Part shown: in pieces, positions 10,382 to 21,896 of the stretch
Position numbering within the stretch: position 1 is the stretch's first letter
Layout: every line of letters begins with the position of its first letter
Assembly: GCA_016490735.1 (NCBI GenBank)
Contig: JAEMWC010000022.1
Span: 1,170,001 to 1,234,000 of the forward strand
Origin: Pachyseris speciosa
Lineage: Eukaryota > Cnidaria > Anthozoa > Scleractinia > Pachyseridae
Direction: 5' to 3'
Length of the DNA: 64,000 nucleotides
The notes under the pieces: model-generated
Told to the model about the DNA's origin: nothing
Database searches by the model: none
The model's input: the letters and a program-made list of their open reading frames with translations, nothing else
Position numbers and translations under genes: made by a program

Positions 10382-12154
10382 AGCAGAAAGAGAGATTTTT
10401 ATTGGCATTTTCTCATCCAAGTAATATTTCAAGTTGTCGCGGTAGTAGTATTATAAATCCTTATTCATTTTAACTATCGATTCTCAAACGGAATTAACGG
10501 ACGAGTAGGTTGTGGGGAGATAAAGTGTGCAGACGTCAATGTGTTTACATACTACCTTGTCTTGAAAAAAATGAACTAAAAAAACTACCCAAGGTCTATT
10601 TGGTTGTCCTTTCTATACCGCGTTTAATTATTACATAAGCACATGGTTAGGTAAAAATCAGGAAGAAGCAGTCACAGTTACAATGTAAACTCGTAAGGTG
10701 AAGGTTGGTTGCGACCAAGTCAACTGAAAACGGTCTTTGACAAAATTTAGCACCAGTTTTGAGCGGTTTCTCAAGTTAAAATGAATATTACAAAGCAACC
10801 ACTGCAACTGAGATCTCCAAAATGGTGACGAGATGAGCACTTGCTATTTCATTTTCACGTCAAAACGCGGAGAACGTTTTATATACAGGTTCAAGAAATT
10901 ACCATAGAAGCTTACAGAAATAAAATGCGTAGGGTGAGCCTGCGATAGTGCAGCATCTCATCCAGCGAGAATAGCGATAATAGATCTTTTCAAGAGAGGA
11001 TAAAGATGTCCTCTCTTGACCTTTTTAGCTTGTAGATTTTGTTTTTCCAATGTAGACCATGTGATCTTCCCAAGGGGACTTGCCTTTTGTGTTTTCGTAA
11101 ATTATGCGTACATATGCACGTGAATAAGGCGAAATTTCAAAGAAACAGTTCTCTAGGGTAACATCACGTGGTCTACAATGGGAAAACAAAACATACAAGC
11201 AAACGCTAAAAAGGTCTATTGCTGGCACTTTCTTTGCTAAAAAAATTGAAACTTTTCTTCAGCTTCAGATTTGTGGGCTGCTTGTGACTCATCTACGGCT
11301 TTGCTTTATAGTTAATTCCTCTCAGTGAAAAAGCTGAAAATTTACAATTTTAAAGATCGGTTTAACAAAGTTATTACAAGTACTAATACAACACTATGAG
11401 CTGTTGTCATGAATATCGCTTTACGTTGCCTAAAAACCGAAGTTTTAAGAAGTGTTTTGTATTTTTTTAAAAATCTTGAGCTAATTTTTGTATTAATTAT
11501 ATTTTTGTACTGACTTTAAATTAAGTTAGGTTCGAATAGAATAAAAACTTATTTTTTTTAGCCCAATAGTACACTGGCCACTCATTATGTATCAGTGAAT
11601 TCCGCAAGTACCCATCCCTTGGGCATTAGCATTTGGGGGACCAAAATAGAAGGCAAATGTCCGTCCCGGGCTCACCCAGAAAACAAATCTTTTCAAAGAT
11701 TAATAATAATTATTATTTCCACTATGCCTTCTTTTGTACGTCTATCCTCCTTTGCTAATTTGCCTTTATGAAGTCACTTATAAGTGATATGCCACAACGT
11801 GTAACAACTTCCCAGACAACACTTCATTTTGATTTACTATCTTTTTCAATTTTCCAAAAAAAAAAAAAAAAATCCTCAATGGACGCCATGTTTCTGCATT
11901 CTCTGCCACGTACGAGACCAAATCACAAGGGTGTCAAATGCCCCGGGATTGCCTCGAGGGTAAGCAAATGCAGGCCCGGGCAATATCAACAATTTATTAT
12001 GACTGGCTCTTTCAGCGGTCAAGATGAATCAATTCTCCTGATGTGATTGGCTACCCACAAGTTAAGAAGGAGCCATCTTAACCGCTCGGGATAGCCCGTT
12101 CGTCCCGCGTTTTACTGTCTTTTAATAGCGTCCTTTGAATCATATAATAAATCC
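10382..12154. other. No gene recognised
   Basis: Only short unconvincing frames are present. There is an A run at 11858-11873, and around 11620-12000 compositionally distinct sequence with two CCCGGG sites that looks like degraded repeat. It lies downstream of the vWA exon on the minus strand, so it may be intron of that gene. Confidence 0.35.
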
Positions 12155-12216
12155 TTTATTGACCAACCTTGTTCGGTCAAGATGGCGGGATATTGGCCTC
12201 GTTCTTTTTTTGCGTG

Positions 12217-12249
<33 letters not shown>

Positions 12250-12308
12250 CACGCAAAAAAAGAACTTGGTCAATATCTGGCCATCTTGACCTCACGCTTG
12301 GTCAATAA
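12155..12308. mobile_element. Palindromic MITE in vWA gene intron
   Basis: TTATTGACCAACCTTG at the left faces GCTTGGTCAATAA at the right. The centre is a near-perfect palindrome around GCGTGTTTATGGACC / GGTCCATAAACACGC. It lies just beyond the splice donor of the vWA exon (12399), within the presumed intron. Confidence 0.75.
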
Positions 12309-12398
12309 CCCATATGTTTTGGTACTACAATAAGATACACGGTTTACGTAACTGAATGAGTTAAAGCGAAACAATACTGCAAAGATTAAGAATGTTAC

Positions 12399-12698
12399 CT
12401 TTAAAGGTGTCGTAACATTAAGGTACGGTAATGACCCTTCGCTAGTTTTTCCGTCGGTTACCACAATCAAGAACTTTGAAACATCTTTTCTGGCGCCACC
12501 CCTGTCAGTGAACAGCCTCTCGCCCGCCAATCTTATGGCCTTGTCTGTTCGTGCGAGGCCTGGGTCATATTTTATGTCCATGATTTTTTCCTTAAGCACT
12601 CCAGGATTGTAAAGAGATGACTCCGCGAAATCAAAGTCCAGCGAGGCGTTCTCGTTGTAGTGAATGAACCCAAAGTGTGTTCCTTCTTTGGACACGTG
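12399..12698 (-). pseudogene. vWA-domain exon, 3-prime part (split by transposon)
   Basis: This encodes the second half of a von Willebrand factor A domain. Visible motifs are FGFIHYNENASLDFDF, the ARTDKAIRLAGERLF segment (equivalent to the MIDAS threonine loop) and FLIVVTDGKTSEGS (core strand followed by the metal-site DG). It ends at a good donor (AAAG/GTAAC at 12399). Such domains act outside the cell in matrix or adhesion proteins and bind ligands through a metal ion. The first half of the exon is at 18451-18560, and the two parts are separated by a 5.7-kb element with a 7-bp duplication, so this allele should not give a normal exon unless the insert is removed. The rest of the host gene was not found. 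Confidence 0.8.
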
Positions 12699-13494
12699 TA
12701 TGGCAAGCCGTTTGTAGCAAAATTTAATCCTTGAAATATATGTTTAATCCACCAAATATTGGTTTAATTTAAACTAGTGAAAATTCATTCAATCCATAAA
12801 CCATCAAATATTGGTTTAATTTAAACCTGTGAAAATTCATTCAATCCACAATCCACCAAATATTGGTTTAGTTTAAACCAGTGAAAAGTCATTCAATCTA
12901 ATCGTAAATATAAATTTTCATTCAATTCAATCTTTTGATTATTATCATTTAATCCAATGCCTCGAGTTTTGATTCAATCCAAACCTTGAAATATCTGTTT
13001 AAACCGGAAAATTTTATTCGATCTTCCTGGGCCGAGCGCGGCCAAAAGAAACCAGAGTAGGTTGAGTACGAGAGAGAGCACAGTTCTTTTGTAGCGACAA
13101 CATGGCGAACGAAGAACATTTTGAGTTAGAAAAGACCCGCCGAAGTTTCTTGCAGAAGTTTTAGATAAAAGGGACAACCTTTTCAAGGTAATTTTGACGC
13201 GAAAACTGTAGAAGCGCATGCTGAAGTTCTTAATCAAACTATTAGTTTGGTTAGGTTGTATCTCGTAAGAATCATCACCGCTTTCTTCACAAAGACACTC
13301 GAATCCTTCTTTCACTTTCAGGCTCGATTCAGACGCCGTACTTTTCATGCGTCAAACCTAATGCATAAATTATTATATTACATATTTAAGCAGTTTTACT
13401 CCGAACTAGAACTAGAACTGGAACTGTATTAGCAACGCCTGCGGAATGGCAAATTAAGTTCGACTTCTGAACCAACAGGCGGAATTTTGAAGGG

Positions 13495-13775
13495 GCATGA
13501 TGGTCCAGGGGTTAGGGTGATGGATTTCAATGCAGTTGCCCCGGGTTCAAATCCCGCTCTGGCCGCTAGCTGGTCCTGTTCTGGGTAGTCCCTGGTTCAC
13601 GTCCTCAGTCATCCTTGTAAATAGCCAACTGCTTTGCCTCCGGCCAGTTGGGATTCTTATCATGTTGAGTTTATTTGCATTATTTGTGTCTAGCCTATTT
13701 GTGGGCCGCAGTGGAAACTACTGGGCTACCAGTAATTGTGTCACCCCTATAAAGTGGTATTACTATTATTATTGC
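13495..13775 (+). mobile_element. tRNA-derived SINE
   Basis: The head carries an A-box-like run (GGGTTAGGGTGATGG) and a B box (GGTTCAAATCC) spaced as in tRNA-type RNA polymerase III promoters. The body (GCCAGTTGGGATTCTTATC ... GTGTCACCCCTATAAAGTGG) has no clover-leaf or reading frame, and the tail is an ATT repeat. It would be mobilised by a LINE. Confidence 0.65.
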
Positions 13776-13870
13776 AGTAAAACTATCTGTATGCACGGTG
13801 TTATAAAGCGACACAGGGCGCCAAGCGTAACCTGTGCGCACAAGCGAAACTTAAAAGGAATAACCATATG

Positions 13871-13873
<3 letters not shown>

Positions 13874-13965
<92 letters not shown>

Positions 13966-13998
13966 AAATATATCTATATATATATATATATCTACATG
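13874..13998. repeat. Poly-A followed by (TA)n microsatellite
   Basis: About 38 A residues are followed by a long TA run with one ATAAAATATATC interruption. It marks the 3-prime side of the RLE-type LINE on the minus strand. Confidence 0.95.
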
Positions 13999-14082
13999 GC
14001 TAAAAACTATTATCTAGGCATATAAATGTTTGTAGTGTCTCTCGTTCTTCGTGGCTGATAGTCAGGCTTTGATCTTAGGTCT

Positions 14083-16158
14083 TCATATCATAACCTTGAA
14101 AGTTCTCGCTATATTTAGGGATGACGACAAGACTGCCTTTTGCATGGCCTCTAAAACTTGATTCGCCTTACGTCCTACCAGTGACTGAATTGAGGTTTCG
14201 GTTTCTCTCGACCAGCCTCCCAACACGTCCATGATAATGTTATGTTGAATCACCTCGTAACCTCTATACTGCTGCTTCAATTCCCACCTTAACGGGCCAT
14301 ACTTCATCGTCTTCTCCTCGCTCTTTTTCTCTCGGTTACTAATCCAAGGGCAGCTCATCTCTAAGGTCAGCACTTTCTTGTTTGCATGATCCACAATCCT
14401 CGCGTCTACACGGTTGGCTCGAACCTCCTGGTGGTCCGCATACACGGGTACATCCCACCATGCTTCCACTTGTTCTGACCTGTACTCCGGCTTGGGCATT
14501 ACTGGCGAGTACCACGGTGGTACTTCCTCGAGAAGACCCTGGTCATGTAAGATCTCATAAAACAGGACCTTTAGAGCCATGTTGTGTCTGAATAAATACT
14601 TGGTCTGAGCCAACGCAGTGCACCCGGACAGGATATGAGAGACACTCTCTTGGGCGTGGCCACATATTCTACACTTCACATCCCCAGAGCAACTTGTGTG
14701 AGTCTTTTTGCTAGTGTAGAGCTTTGTTGGCAAAAGTTGCTCGTACAGTTCAAACGCACCGGCAATAGTATACGTGGGACATGATCTCCATGTTCTCAGC
14801 CAGCTGAAACATCCGTTCGTGCACAGCTGTTCGTCGTCCTTTCTCTCTCTCAGTAGCTTCCCCTGCCATTCTAGGCCACGTACGTCCCTCTCATACTTCT
14901 CCTCCACACATTCTTTCAGCACTCCCTTCACACGTTGCGATGGGATGGCCTCTCCACTGGTCATAACACATACAGGTTCCGGGTGTTTAAGATGAAGGTC
15001 AACACCCAACTCCGCCGCAAACTTTGCCGCATCTTTCACTATTGATTTATGGCCGGATGACTCGGCTCTTTCGTCAAACTCTCTCACCATTTTCATCGCC
15101 GGGTCTTGGTTCTCATACATTCGTATCGCTGCTTTGACCTTGGTCACTTTATACTCCATCTCCACCGCACGTAGACCTCTTCCGCCTTGTTCCCTCGGGA
15201 GGTACAAGAGAGCCGTAGAACCACCTGGGTGTTTCCCGCCATTTTCCACTATGATCTTGCGCACTTCCCTGTCCAAGATATTCAACTCTGTTATCGGCCA
15301 GTGTTGAGTCCACATTAAGTAACCCAACACCGGCAAGGCAAACTGGTTAGAAGCCGCCACCCGGTTAAAGTCTGAGAGGGGACTGGACCAGATGATCGAC
15401 AGTCGACGCAGGTACTCCCTTGCTGCACATTCAAGTACCATTTTCTCTTCCTGGACTAAGCTCTCAAGAACACCAAGAAACTTATACTGTTTTCCTTCTT
15501 CAAGTGATGGTAATCTTCCTCCAGCTATATCTCCTCCTAAATTCTCCTGGGAGTGGATCCCTCTCCTTATATGGACCACAGCACATTTCCTTGGATTCCA
15601 CTGTAGTCCGATGTCTTCCATAGCCACTTGCGTTGATTCTAGCACTCGGTTCAACTTGGTCTCGTTAGCTGCGAATACTTTAAGATCGTCAATATACAGC
15701 AAATCAGTCACTGTGGCACTGATTGGTTTAGATAACTTGTATCCCTCGGAAGCACTTATCTTCCAGGCCACAGGATTCAAGCAGATCGTGAAAAGCCTCG
15801 GGCAGAGCGCATCTCCCTGTGGTAATCCTTTCTTAAACATGATAGGATCAGACACTTCCCACCCATGCCGCGTGTTGGCGATGATTCTCGTCTTCCAGCT
15901 CTTACACAACTTATTTATCACCTTACACATCCACTTTGGAAACCTATGCAGCACCATCATCTCACCTAACCACCCATGATCTACCGAATCATATGCCTTC
16001 TTCACATCTACCCATGCCATACTCAGGTTACGCCTTCTTCTCTGACAATCCAACGTCACCACCCTATCAATCAACAAATTATCTACCGTTCCACTACACC
16101 CCTTTTTTGCGCCTCTCTGCGATCCTTCCATCAGCCCATGCTCTTCCAGATGTTGATC

Positions 16159-16161
<3 letters not shown>
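14083..16161 (-). CDS. RLE-type non-LTR retrotransposon protein (5-prime truncated)
   Basis: An uninterrupted frame of 692 codons starts at MDQHLEEHG and encodes reverse transcriptase plus a C-terminal endonuclease. RT motifs in order are WVDVKKAYDSVDH (motif A), LPQGDALCPRL (motif B) and LLYIDDLKVFA (catalytic YIDD). Toward the end come a CRICGHAQESVSHILSGC zinc knuckle and a restriction-like endonuclease region (DARIVDHANKKVLTLEMSCPW). This order is typical of R2/R4/Dong-like elements with restriction-like endonucleases. The N-terminal zinc fingers and DNA-binding part are missing; the frame instead runs upstream into an (ATT)n tract as isoleucines. An intact frame suggests recent insertion. 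The clade is inference. Confidence 0.85.

Positions 16162-16220
<59 letters not shown>
16162..16220. repeat. (ATT)n microsatellite at LINE 5-prime end
   Basis: About 19 ATT units form the junction at the truncated 5-prime end of the RLE-type LINE, and the pogo-type MITE is inserted at its other side. Some R4/Dong-clade elements target TAA repeats. Confidence 0.95.
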
Positions 16221-16221
<1 letters not shown>

Positions 16222-16655
16222 AGTAAAAACCCGCGTGTAAGAACCTAGAAAATTAAGAACCTCCTGGAAGAAATTTGCTACTTTAATACCCCAAAATATA
16301 AGAACCTGTTTAGCCAAAAAAATTCCAACAGGTTCTTATATGTGGGGTTAAACTATTTTATTTATAATATTTTACCAAAAAGGTTGTCTTTAGAGATAAA
16401 AAAATTGCACAGTGAAACTAAAAATGCACAATGTATGTTAAATGTGAACTGTTGTTATAAAACAATTCTGCTACAATTAAAAGAATGTATCATTTGTATG
16501 TAATCTTGGTCTTGGTTTAAGTGTTCCATGCCTGTAAAAATTAAGAACCTAATTAAGAACCTACTTAGCCTAAAATGCCAGTAACTACCCCAAAATATAA
16601 GAACCTGTTTTGCCAAACTCTAAAAAAGTAGGTTCTTACACGCGGGTTTTTACTG
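16221..16655. mobile_element. Tc1/pogo-type MITE
   Basis: The 435-bp element starts CAGTAAAAACCCGCGTG and ends with the inverted match CACGCGGGTTTTTACTG, flanked by TA on both sides, the Tc1/mariner target duplication. The interior repeats AAGAACCT motifs and has no transposase. It sits in the same TAA/ATT microsatellite as the LINE. Confidence 0.9.
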
Positions 16656-16708
16656 TATTATTATTATAGTTATTATTATTATTATCATCATCATCATCAT
16701 CATCATCA

Positions 16709-16752
<44 letters not shown>
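16656..16752. repeat. (TTA)n/(ATC)n compound microsatellite
   Basis: TTA units are interrupted by eight ATC units and followed by more TTA units. It abuts the MITE on one side and a LINE/transposon fragment on the other. Confidence 0.95.
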
Positions 16753-16974
16753 TTTGTTAATTCGAGTTAAGTTCCGCTCATGAAAAGTTCGGCGTCTGAA
16801 TCTGGCCTCACGCACAACTGTCCTTGCCCAGCCATTTTCTTCACCACAGAGAAGTCTGCAAAGGAGACTATGACAGACAGACAGACACACATTTTTATGA
16901 AAGCCGTGCATGCAATAAAATATCATAAGACGTACTGAATAAAAATTACATGAATAACAAGTAAACAAAAACTA

Positions 16975-17290
16975 ATAAGAAGCATTAATTGATGTCATGG
17001 AGACCGAGTGTGAATAATTTCCTAAAGACTTCAAGAGACGGCTCTGCTTTAATCGCAGACGGCAGGGAATTCCATAACTTACCACCACAGTATGAAAACC
17101 GTTTTTGAAGTGCTAAATTAAAGTTAGAGTCTCTGAGGTTATAAGCAGTACTGTCACGAACTAAGGCGAAATGCCTCAGTGAGGTACTCAGGAGCTTTGT
17201 TTTGCTTTGTTGTGCAGTGAGGTACTCAGGAGCTTTGTTGTGCGTGATGGAGAGGACAGAAGATAAAATTAAACGTGTAGCTCAAATGTT
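16975..17290 (-). pseudogene. LINE ORF2 C-terminal remnant
   Basis: The minus strand reads YNLRDSNFNLALQKRF, SYCGGKLWNSLPSAIKAEPS and FRKLFTLGLHDIN, the conserved tail of CR1/L2-type non-LTR polymerases (WNSLP). Upstream, a PEYLTAQQ-like segment with a small internal duplication (17175-17240) belongs to the same protein. Only the tail is present, as expected for a 5-prime-truncated insertion. Confidence 0.6.
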
Positions 17291-17880
17291 GGAAAATGCC
17301 TCGAATATCCTTCGGGGAAGAGCATCGATGGCAAATTCACAGATGCAACAGGCTTCAGGTTCCAATAATCAGGCTTGAAGTTGCACTAGCGCACTGATAC
17401 TTCTGTACAGAGATCACTGGATCATGCTAGAAACACAATGTGTGATCAGAAACAGCACATCTGGTGGGACCTATCGTTGTCTGAATCGGTCAGAGAGGCT
17501 AGGAGCTACTGCCCCGTTTATCAATCGAAATTAAGACTCATGAGGCCTCTGTCACTAGAGTGGTTTTCAGGGGGGGGGGGGGTCCTCTAAAAATTCTTGG
17601 CGAAGAGCATAACGGTTATTGCCAATGTATGATAATGCTGGACGAGTCGAGGAAGATGATGAAGAGTCTGTCAAAAATGCTAACAAGGAATCTTTTGGCA
17701 AGAAAATTCCCACCATACGAGCAAACGACTTCCAATTCGTTAAATTGCATCAAAAGAAAATATCAAGAGTCGAACTTGATCCTGACAAAGTTGTTATTAC
17801 CGTACTCTGTGGTGAAGAAAATGGCTGGGCAAGGACTGCTGTACGTGAAAGTGAAAGAAGGATTCGAGTGTCTTTGTGAA
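17246..17880 (+). pseudogene. Transposon-borne gene of unknown function
   Basis: An ATG near 17250 opens a frame of roughly 48 codons (ERTEDKIKRVAQMLENASN...), and after frame changes a second coding-like block runs at 17619-17879 (NAGRVEEDDEESVKNANKE ... GEENGWARTAVRE). Pieces of the last block recur near 16800 and 13330 next to the inverted arms, so the gene belongs to the transposon. It is acidic and has no catalytic motif I recognise. It could be the transposon's accessory gene or a captured host exon. Confidence 0.35.
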
Positions 17881-18450
17881 GAAAGCGGCGATGATTCTTA
17901 CGAGATACAACCTAACCAAACTAATAGTTTGATTAAGAACTTCAGCATGCGCTTCTACAGTTTTCGCGTCAAAATTACCTTGACAAGGTTGTCCCTTTTA
18001 TCTAAAACTTCTGCAAGAAACTTCGGCGGGTCTTTTCTAACTCAAAATGTTCTTCGTTCGCCATGTTGTCGTTACAAAAGACTACTCTGGTTTCTTTTGG
18101 CCGCGCTCGGCCCAGGAAGATTGAATAAAATTTTCCGGTTTAAACAGATATTTCAAGGTTTGGATTGAATCAAAACTCGAGGCATTGGATTAAATGATGA
18201 TAATCAAAAGATTGCATTGAATGAAAATTTATATTTATGATTAGATTGAATGACTTTTCACTGGTTTAAACTAAACCAATATTTGGTGGATTATGGATTG
18301 AATGAATTTTCACAGGTTTAAATTAAACCAATATTTGATGGATTATGGATTGAATGAATTTTCACTAGCTTAAATTAAACCAATATTTGGTGGATTAAAC
18401 ATATATTTCAAGGATTAAATTTTGCTACAAACGGCTTGCCATAACACGTG

Positions 18451-18560
18451 GAAGTAATCAGCGAACTTGGCCAGAGAGCGCTTGAGTGTTTCAAAGTTGT
18501 AGCGTCCAACAGTTCGGGACGAATCCAGTATTATGCCGATGTCCATTGCGTGAACACAGG
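18451..18560 (-). pseudogene. vWA-domain exon, 5-prime part (split by transposon)
   Basis: After a strong acceptor (TTATTTTTTCCAG, minus strand) comes the domain's first strand and metal site: DIGIILDSSRTVG, the DxSxS-like MIDAS with R in place of the second serine, then FETLKRSLAKFADYF. The reading runs into the transposon at 18450 and resumes, in register, at 12698. The R at a canonical serine position may weaken metal binding. The gene runs on the minus strand; other exons would lie above 18560, but none was recognised. Confidence 0.8.
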
Positions 18561-18737
18561 CTGGAAAAAATAACACAGAGATATCTCTTGGTGTCTGTGG
18601 GATGCACCCAATGACGGTCCAGCACTAACGAGCTAGCTTGCAGGTTTGCTGACAGCTAAATTAAAATTAGTCTAAGCATTCGCCCAAATGAAAATTAGGT
18701 TTATCAACGGAGTTGATAATGTAACTTGACCAGAGGT

Positions 18738-18785
18738 TCAAAAAGCTGACGTTTCGAGCGTTAGCCCTTCATCAGACTGTTCCAC
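18738..18785 (-). ncRNA. Hammerhead ribozyme motif (Penelope type)
   Basis: On the minus strand CTGATGA is followed by a 4-bp stem II (GGGC/GCTC with TAAC loop), then CGAAACGTC. This matches the minimal hammerhead core (CUGANGA, stem II, GAAA, very short stem III, cleavage after GUC) found at the ends of Penelope-like elements. The rest of the element is not recognisable here, so this is probably a truncated end. Confidence 0.65.
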
Positions 18786-19354
18786 TAACTAACTAACGGT
18801 TTACTGGCTGAAAAGTTCATGAATCAGCTTGTAACAGGCGGGCTAGCTAAGCATCTGCCTGAAAGACTGAATGACAAATATACGAACGAACGAACGTAAC
18901 AATAAATAAACGCTCTACCTGACTGACTTGTTAACTGACTTGAGGACTTAGGAGGTAGTTTCCGAACGGGAAAAGAGGACTACCGCTGGAAGTTGTCTAC
19001 AATTTCCGAAAATATTTTCCAGAAAATTACCTGATCATTTGATTTCCGGATTTTTCTGACAGATGGTAAGCACCCTTCCCAGCGCACGTGTCCAACACGC
19101 ACCACTGCATAGAAGGGTTTAACAGAATCCCGGTCATCTTCACGTGCAGCTCACGTGACTTGAGTGACCTTTCGTGCTACTTAGGGACGGACCATTAGAA
19201 TAAACCGGAGATGGGGTGACAATTCCCAAAAAATTCCAGCAAGGGAAGCTTGTCAAAATAAACTCCTGCGAGCGGTGATAAGTAAAAAAAATCTTGCACA
19301 GGAAGCGACATGCATAGCATTTAAGGAGCGCAGCGGGAGTCCAATTTGTTTATC

Positions 19355-19385
<31 letters not shown>

Positions 19386-20440
19386 ACGAAGTCTTATTAC
19401 CAATTAATCATAAAATTACAATTTCCGAGAAAAGAGGAGCCAGTTATAAAAGGAAGGGAAATTTTGCATTAAAAGACTGACAAAGGAAGTGTTAATTGTT
19501 TAATGTCGCTCCGAAATTGACTACAATCAAAATGTATGGTGATTGAAACCAAGGTTGTGATTGGTTGACTCAAACTACAACTTTGAATGTGATTGGTTGA
19601 TTTAAAATACTACTCTGAATGTGATTGGCTTATTGAACTTTCCGATAACAAACTGTCCGATAACAAACTGTCCAATAACGAACTGTCCGATAAAAACTTG
19701 GCAAGTAAATTAGTGGAAAATAGGAGTTTTTTAAACCAATCACAATCGAGGAAATTGTATTTTTTATGATTAATAGTGTAAATGGCTTGCTTTCTACACA
19801 GTCATCATTAGCACTGATATTGCTATCACAAATAATAAAATCTCTATAACGGCTCTCTCTTGAGATATAAAATGTATTTCAAAATATTTTTGATAGAACA
19901 TTAAGTAATATAAGAAATATAACATTTGCATACAAGTATCATATAATTTTGTTTTATATGAAACTTTAACAACCATCAAAACAGCAAAATGTATTGGATG
20001 CATTGAAGTGTCTCTGTTTCTAAATATTTGAAAAATAACAATCTATATTATGACTCAACTGTGTAATGGAAATTCCCAACAATAAACAACTGACAGTGTA
20101 ATTTTGGTTTCAATATGAAATAGTAACAGTAGTCAAATCAACAAAATATACTGGATCAATTGAATTGCTACTGCTTTTTATTATTAACTATTGATATTCT
20201 GGCTCAGTTTTGAAGTGTAAATTTACACCAGTAAATAACAGTATATTATGTTTTGTTTCCGAAACAGTAACGACAGACAAAATAACAAAATATGCACACC
20301 ATATTCCAAAATGGCAGGTATTCTTTTGTCTTATAATATGTTAATTGGCCCTCAATGCCATGTTTTAAGGTACCGGGGTAATAGTATTTTTTATTTCTGC
20401 ATATGCAATTGAGGCGCCAAAACATATCACATCAGTAAAT
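18786..20440. other. Non-coding; repeated ATTGG motifs and short tandem repeats
   Basis: No gene is seen. At about 19545-19635 there are three imperfect tandem copies of roughly 43 bp, each with GTGATTGG (inverted CCAAT). They are followed at 19640-19695 by four copies of an AACTGTCCGATAA-like unit. At 19780-20330 three diverged units share TGTTT...GAAA...AACAAAATAT. These could be regulatory or MITE debris. Confidence 0.4.
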
Positions 20441-20479
20441 CTAATAATGCAAAAAATAATTTTTGTTCTCAAATACATA

Positions 20480-20700
20480 TATTTTCTGGGCGGGTTAACG
20501 TTTTGGAAGCCTAGCGGGCATTACCGTGGTGCTGTGAAGATAAAGGGTGACTGGTACATTATGATGGGCTGTTGGAACAGCAACAGGTGGGAACAGGCCT
20601 GGTCAAGTGTATGGGAGGACAGCCTTCAACCCCGCACGGATTTCTTTTGTCTCATTCTGTTTACTTTGCTTTTTAAAGAGGCGTCTCAAAAGATTGAGTC
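20480..20700 (+). pseudogene. Possible ubiquitin-protease-like fragment
   Basis: A plus-strand frame reads FWKPSGHYRGAVKIKGDWYIMMG. HY...VKxxGxWY resembles the histidine-box region at the C-terminal end of ubiquitin-specific proteases, which also occur in some large eukaryotic transposons. The rest of the domain is missing and the frame then becomes unconvincing. A chance match is possible. Confidence 0.2.
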
Positions 20701-20799
20701 ATTCAGGACTTTTCTTATATATTGTCTGTCTTCCTCTATACAATGTTCCATAAAATACAACGTCCTCTATGAGTGGTTATTGTCTATGATCTATTAGTG

Positions 20800-21890
20800 T
20801 GGTGCTCAGTTTTGAAAATGTTTGCGAGATTTTTATTTCGGATGGAGCAAGGGAAGGCCTCTAAAAATGTAATAACAGCAAAGTTTTACAAGTAATATCG
20901 AGACAAAGTAATTTTGGGCGACTTGAAAACTGCCCTAAAAAACAAAATAATAATAAAAAAATACAACAAAACGACAGAAACGAACTTCAAAGCAGTTGTC
21001 ACCGCTTTGAGACGTGAGTGAACACGGTGAAAGAAAAGTTTTGAAGAAACTGTTTTCAAGTATCAAGAAAAAGAAGGAAAGAAGAGCTGCGTTGGTGACT
21101 GGGAAAATGCCTAAACTGGGTAACTGTTACAATCTGCTACGGGAAGCGTGCGATAAGGCAAGTTTGCCGATTTTTTTTACTGTTCATTGCATAAGACAAA
21201 TAAGTAAGATTCCTTTGTGCCTTAAGCAGGTCTTTTTGGTAATAGATTACAGAAGATGTCAAAATGTTTGCAGCTCATGTGCCAAAACACATTTTAACAT
21301 CATCTGTGATTGATTTATAGTGAACAGAGACACGGCATAAAGGAACCAAGTGGTAAACTATAATATGCGATTCTGCAGTTATATCAGTATATGAAAATCA
21401 TATATCGTATATGATATATGATTCTGTTGGACATTATATTATGATATAAATCTTAAGTAAATCGTAGATTAGTTACAAAGGAAGAAATGTGTGGGAAGGA
21501 AAAAAATTCTTGCAAAGCTTGTGCCTTAGGAAAAAAAAAAAAATCCTGCAGACAAGTTCATGCACCGAAAAATTTTCACCAACCCCCCCCCCCCCCCTCT
21601 CTCTCCCCCTCCGGTTATTTCTAATGGTCCATCCCTTAGTGACAGCCCGTGCGAAACTCACGGAAGCTCGAAAGATGTTTTCAAAGCAAACCTTCGGTTC
21701 TTTTTCATTTATTTCTGGAAGAAATGCTTCCATAAGTAATTCGGAGGGTTTGTCTGTCAATATCTCGAATCCTAAACCGTTCGATAAGCGTTTTCTTTCT
21801 CAAACGCTCAGCAGAAATTAAATCCATCGATGTAAATGATGTCGGATTAGATACTTTGCAATAAATAAACTATTTTCTCCTAACCAGCTG
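20800..21890. other. No gene recognised
   Basis: Short frames only (for example 99 codons at 21014-21313 with a basic start), without a family I recognise. It contains an A run near 21531-21542 and a C run near 21584-21597. Confidence 0.35.
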
Positions 21891-21896
21891 TGCTAA

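Larger units (their letters stand above)
12699..18443. mobile_element. DNA transposon with about 600-bp inverted repeats, inserted in the vWA exon
   Basis: Left arm 12699-13321 and right arm about 17849-18443 are inverted copies starting TATGGCAAGCCGTTTG. The target duplication ACACGTG is at 12692-12698 and 18444-18450. Subterminal regions contain a tandem repeat of about 60 bp, three times (AAACCAATATTTGGTGGATT). The inside holds a plus-strand gene remnant (17246-17880) and younger insertions (SINE, LINE, MITE). Long arms and subterminal repeats suit a Mutator-like or related cut-and-paste element, but no recognisable transposase core is left, so the class is open. Confidence 0.85.

Noticed and set aside
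15392..15979. 195-codon plus-strand frame opposite the LINE
   Set aside because: Shadow of the minus-strand RT; composition follows the antisense of its motifs.
16162..16317. N-terminal extension of the LINE frame (poly-isoleucine)
   Set aside because: It is translation of the (ATT)n microsatellite and MITE end, not element protein.
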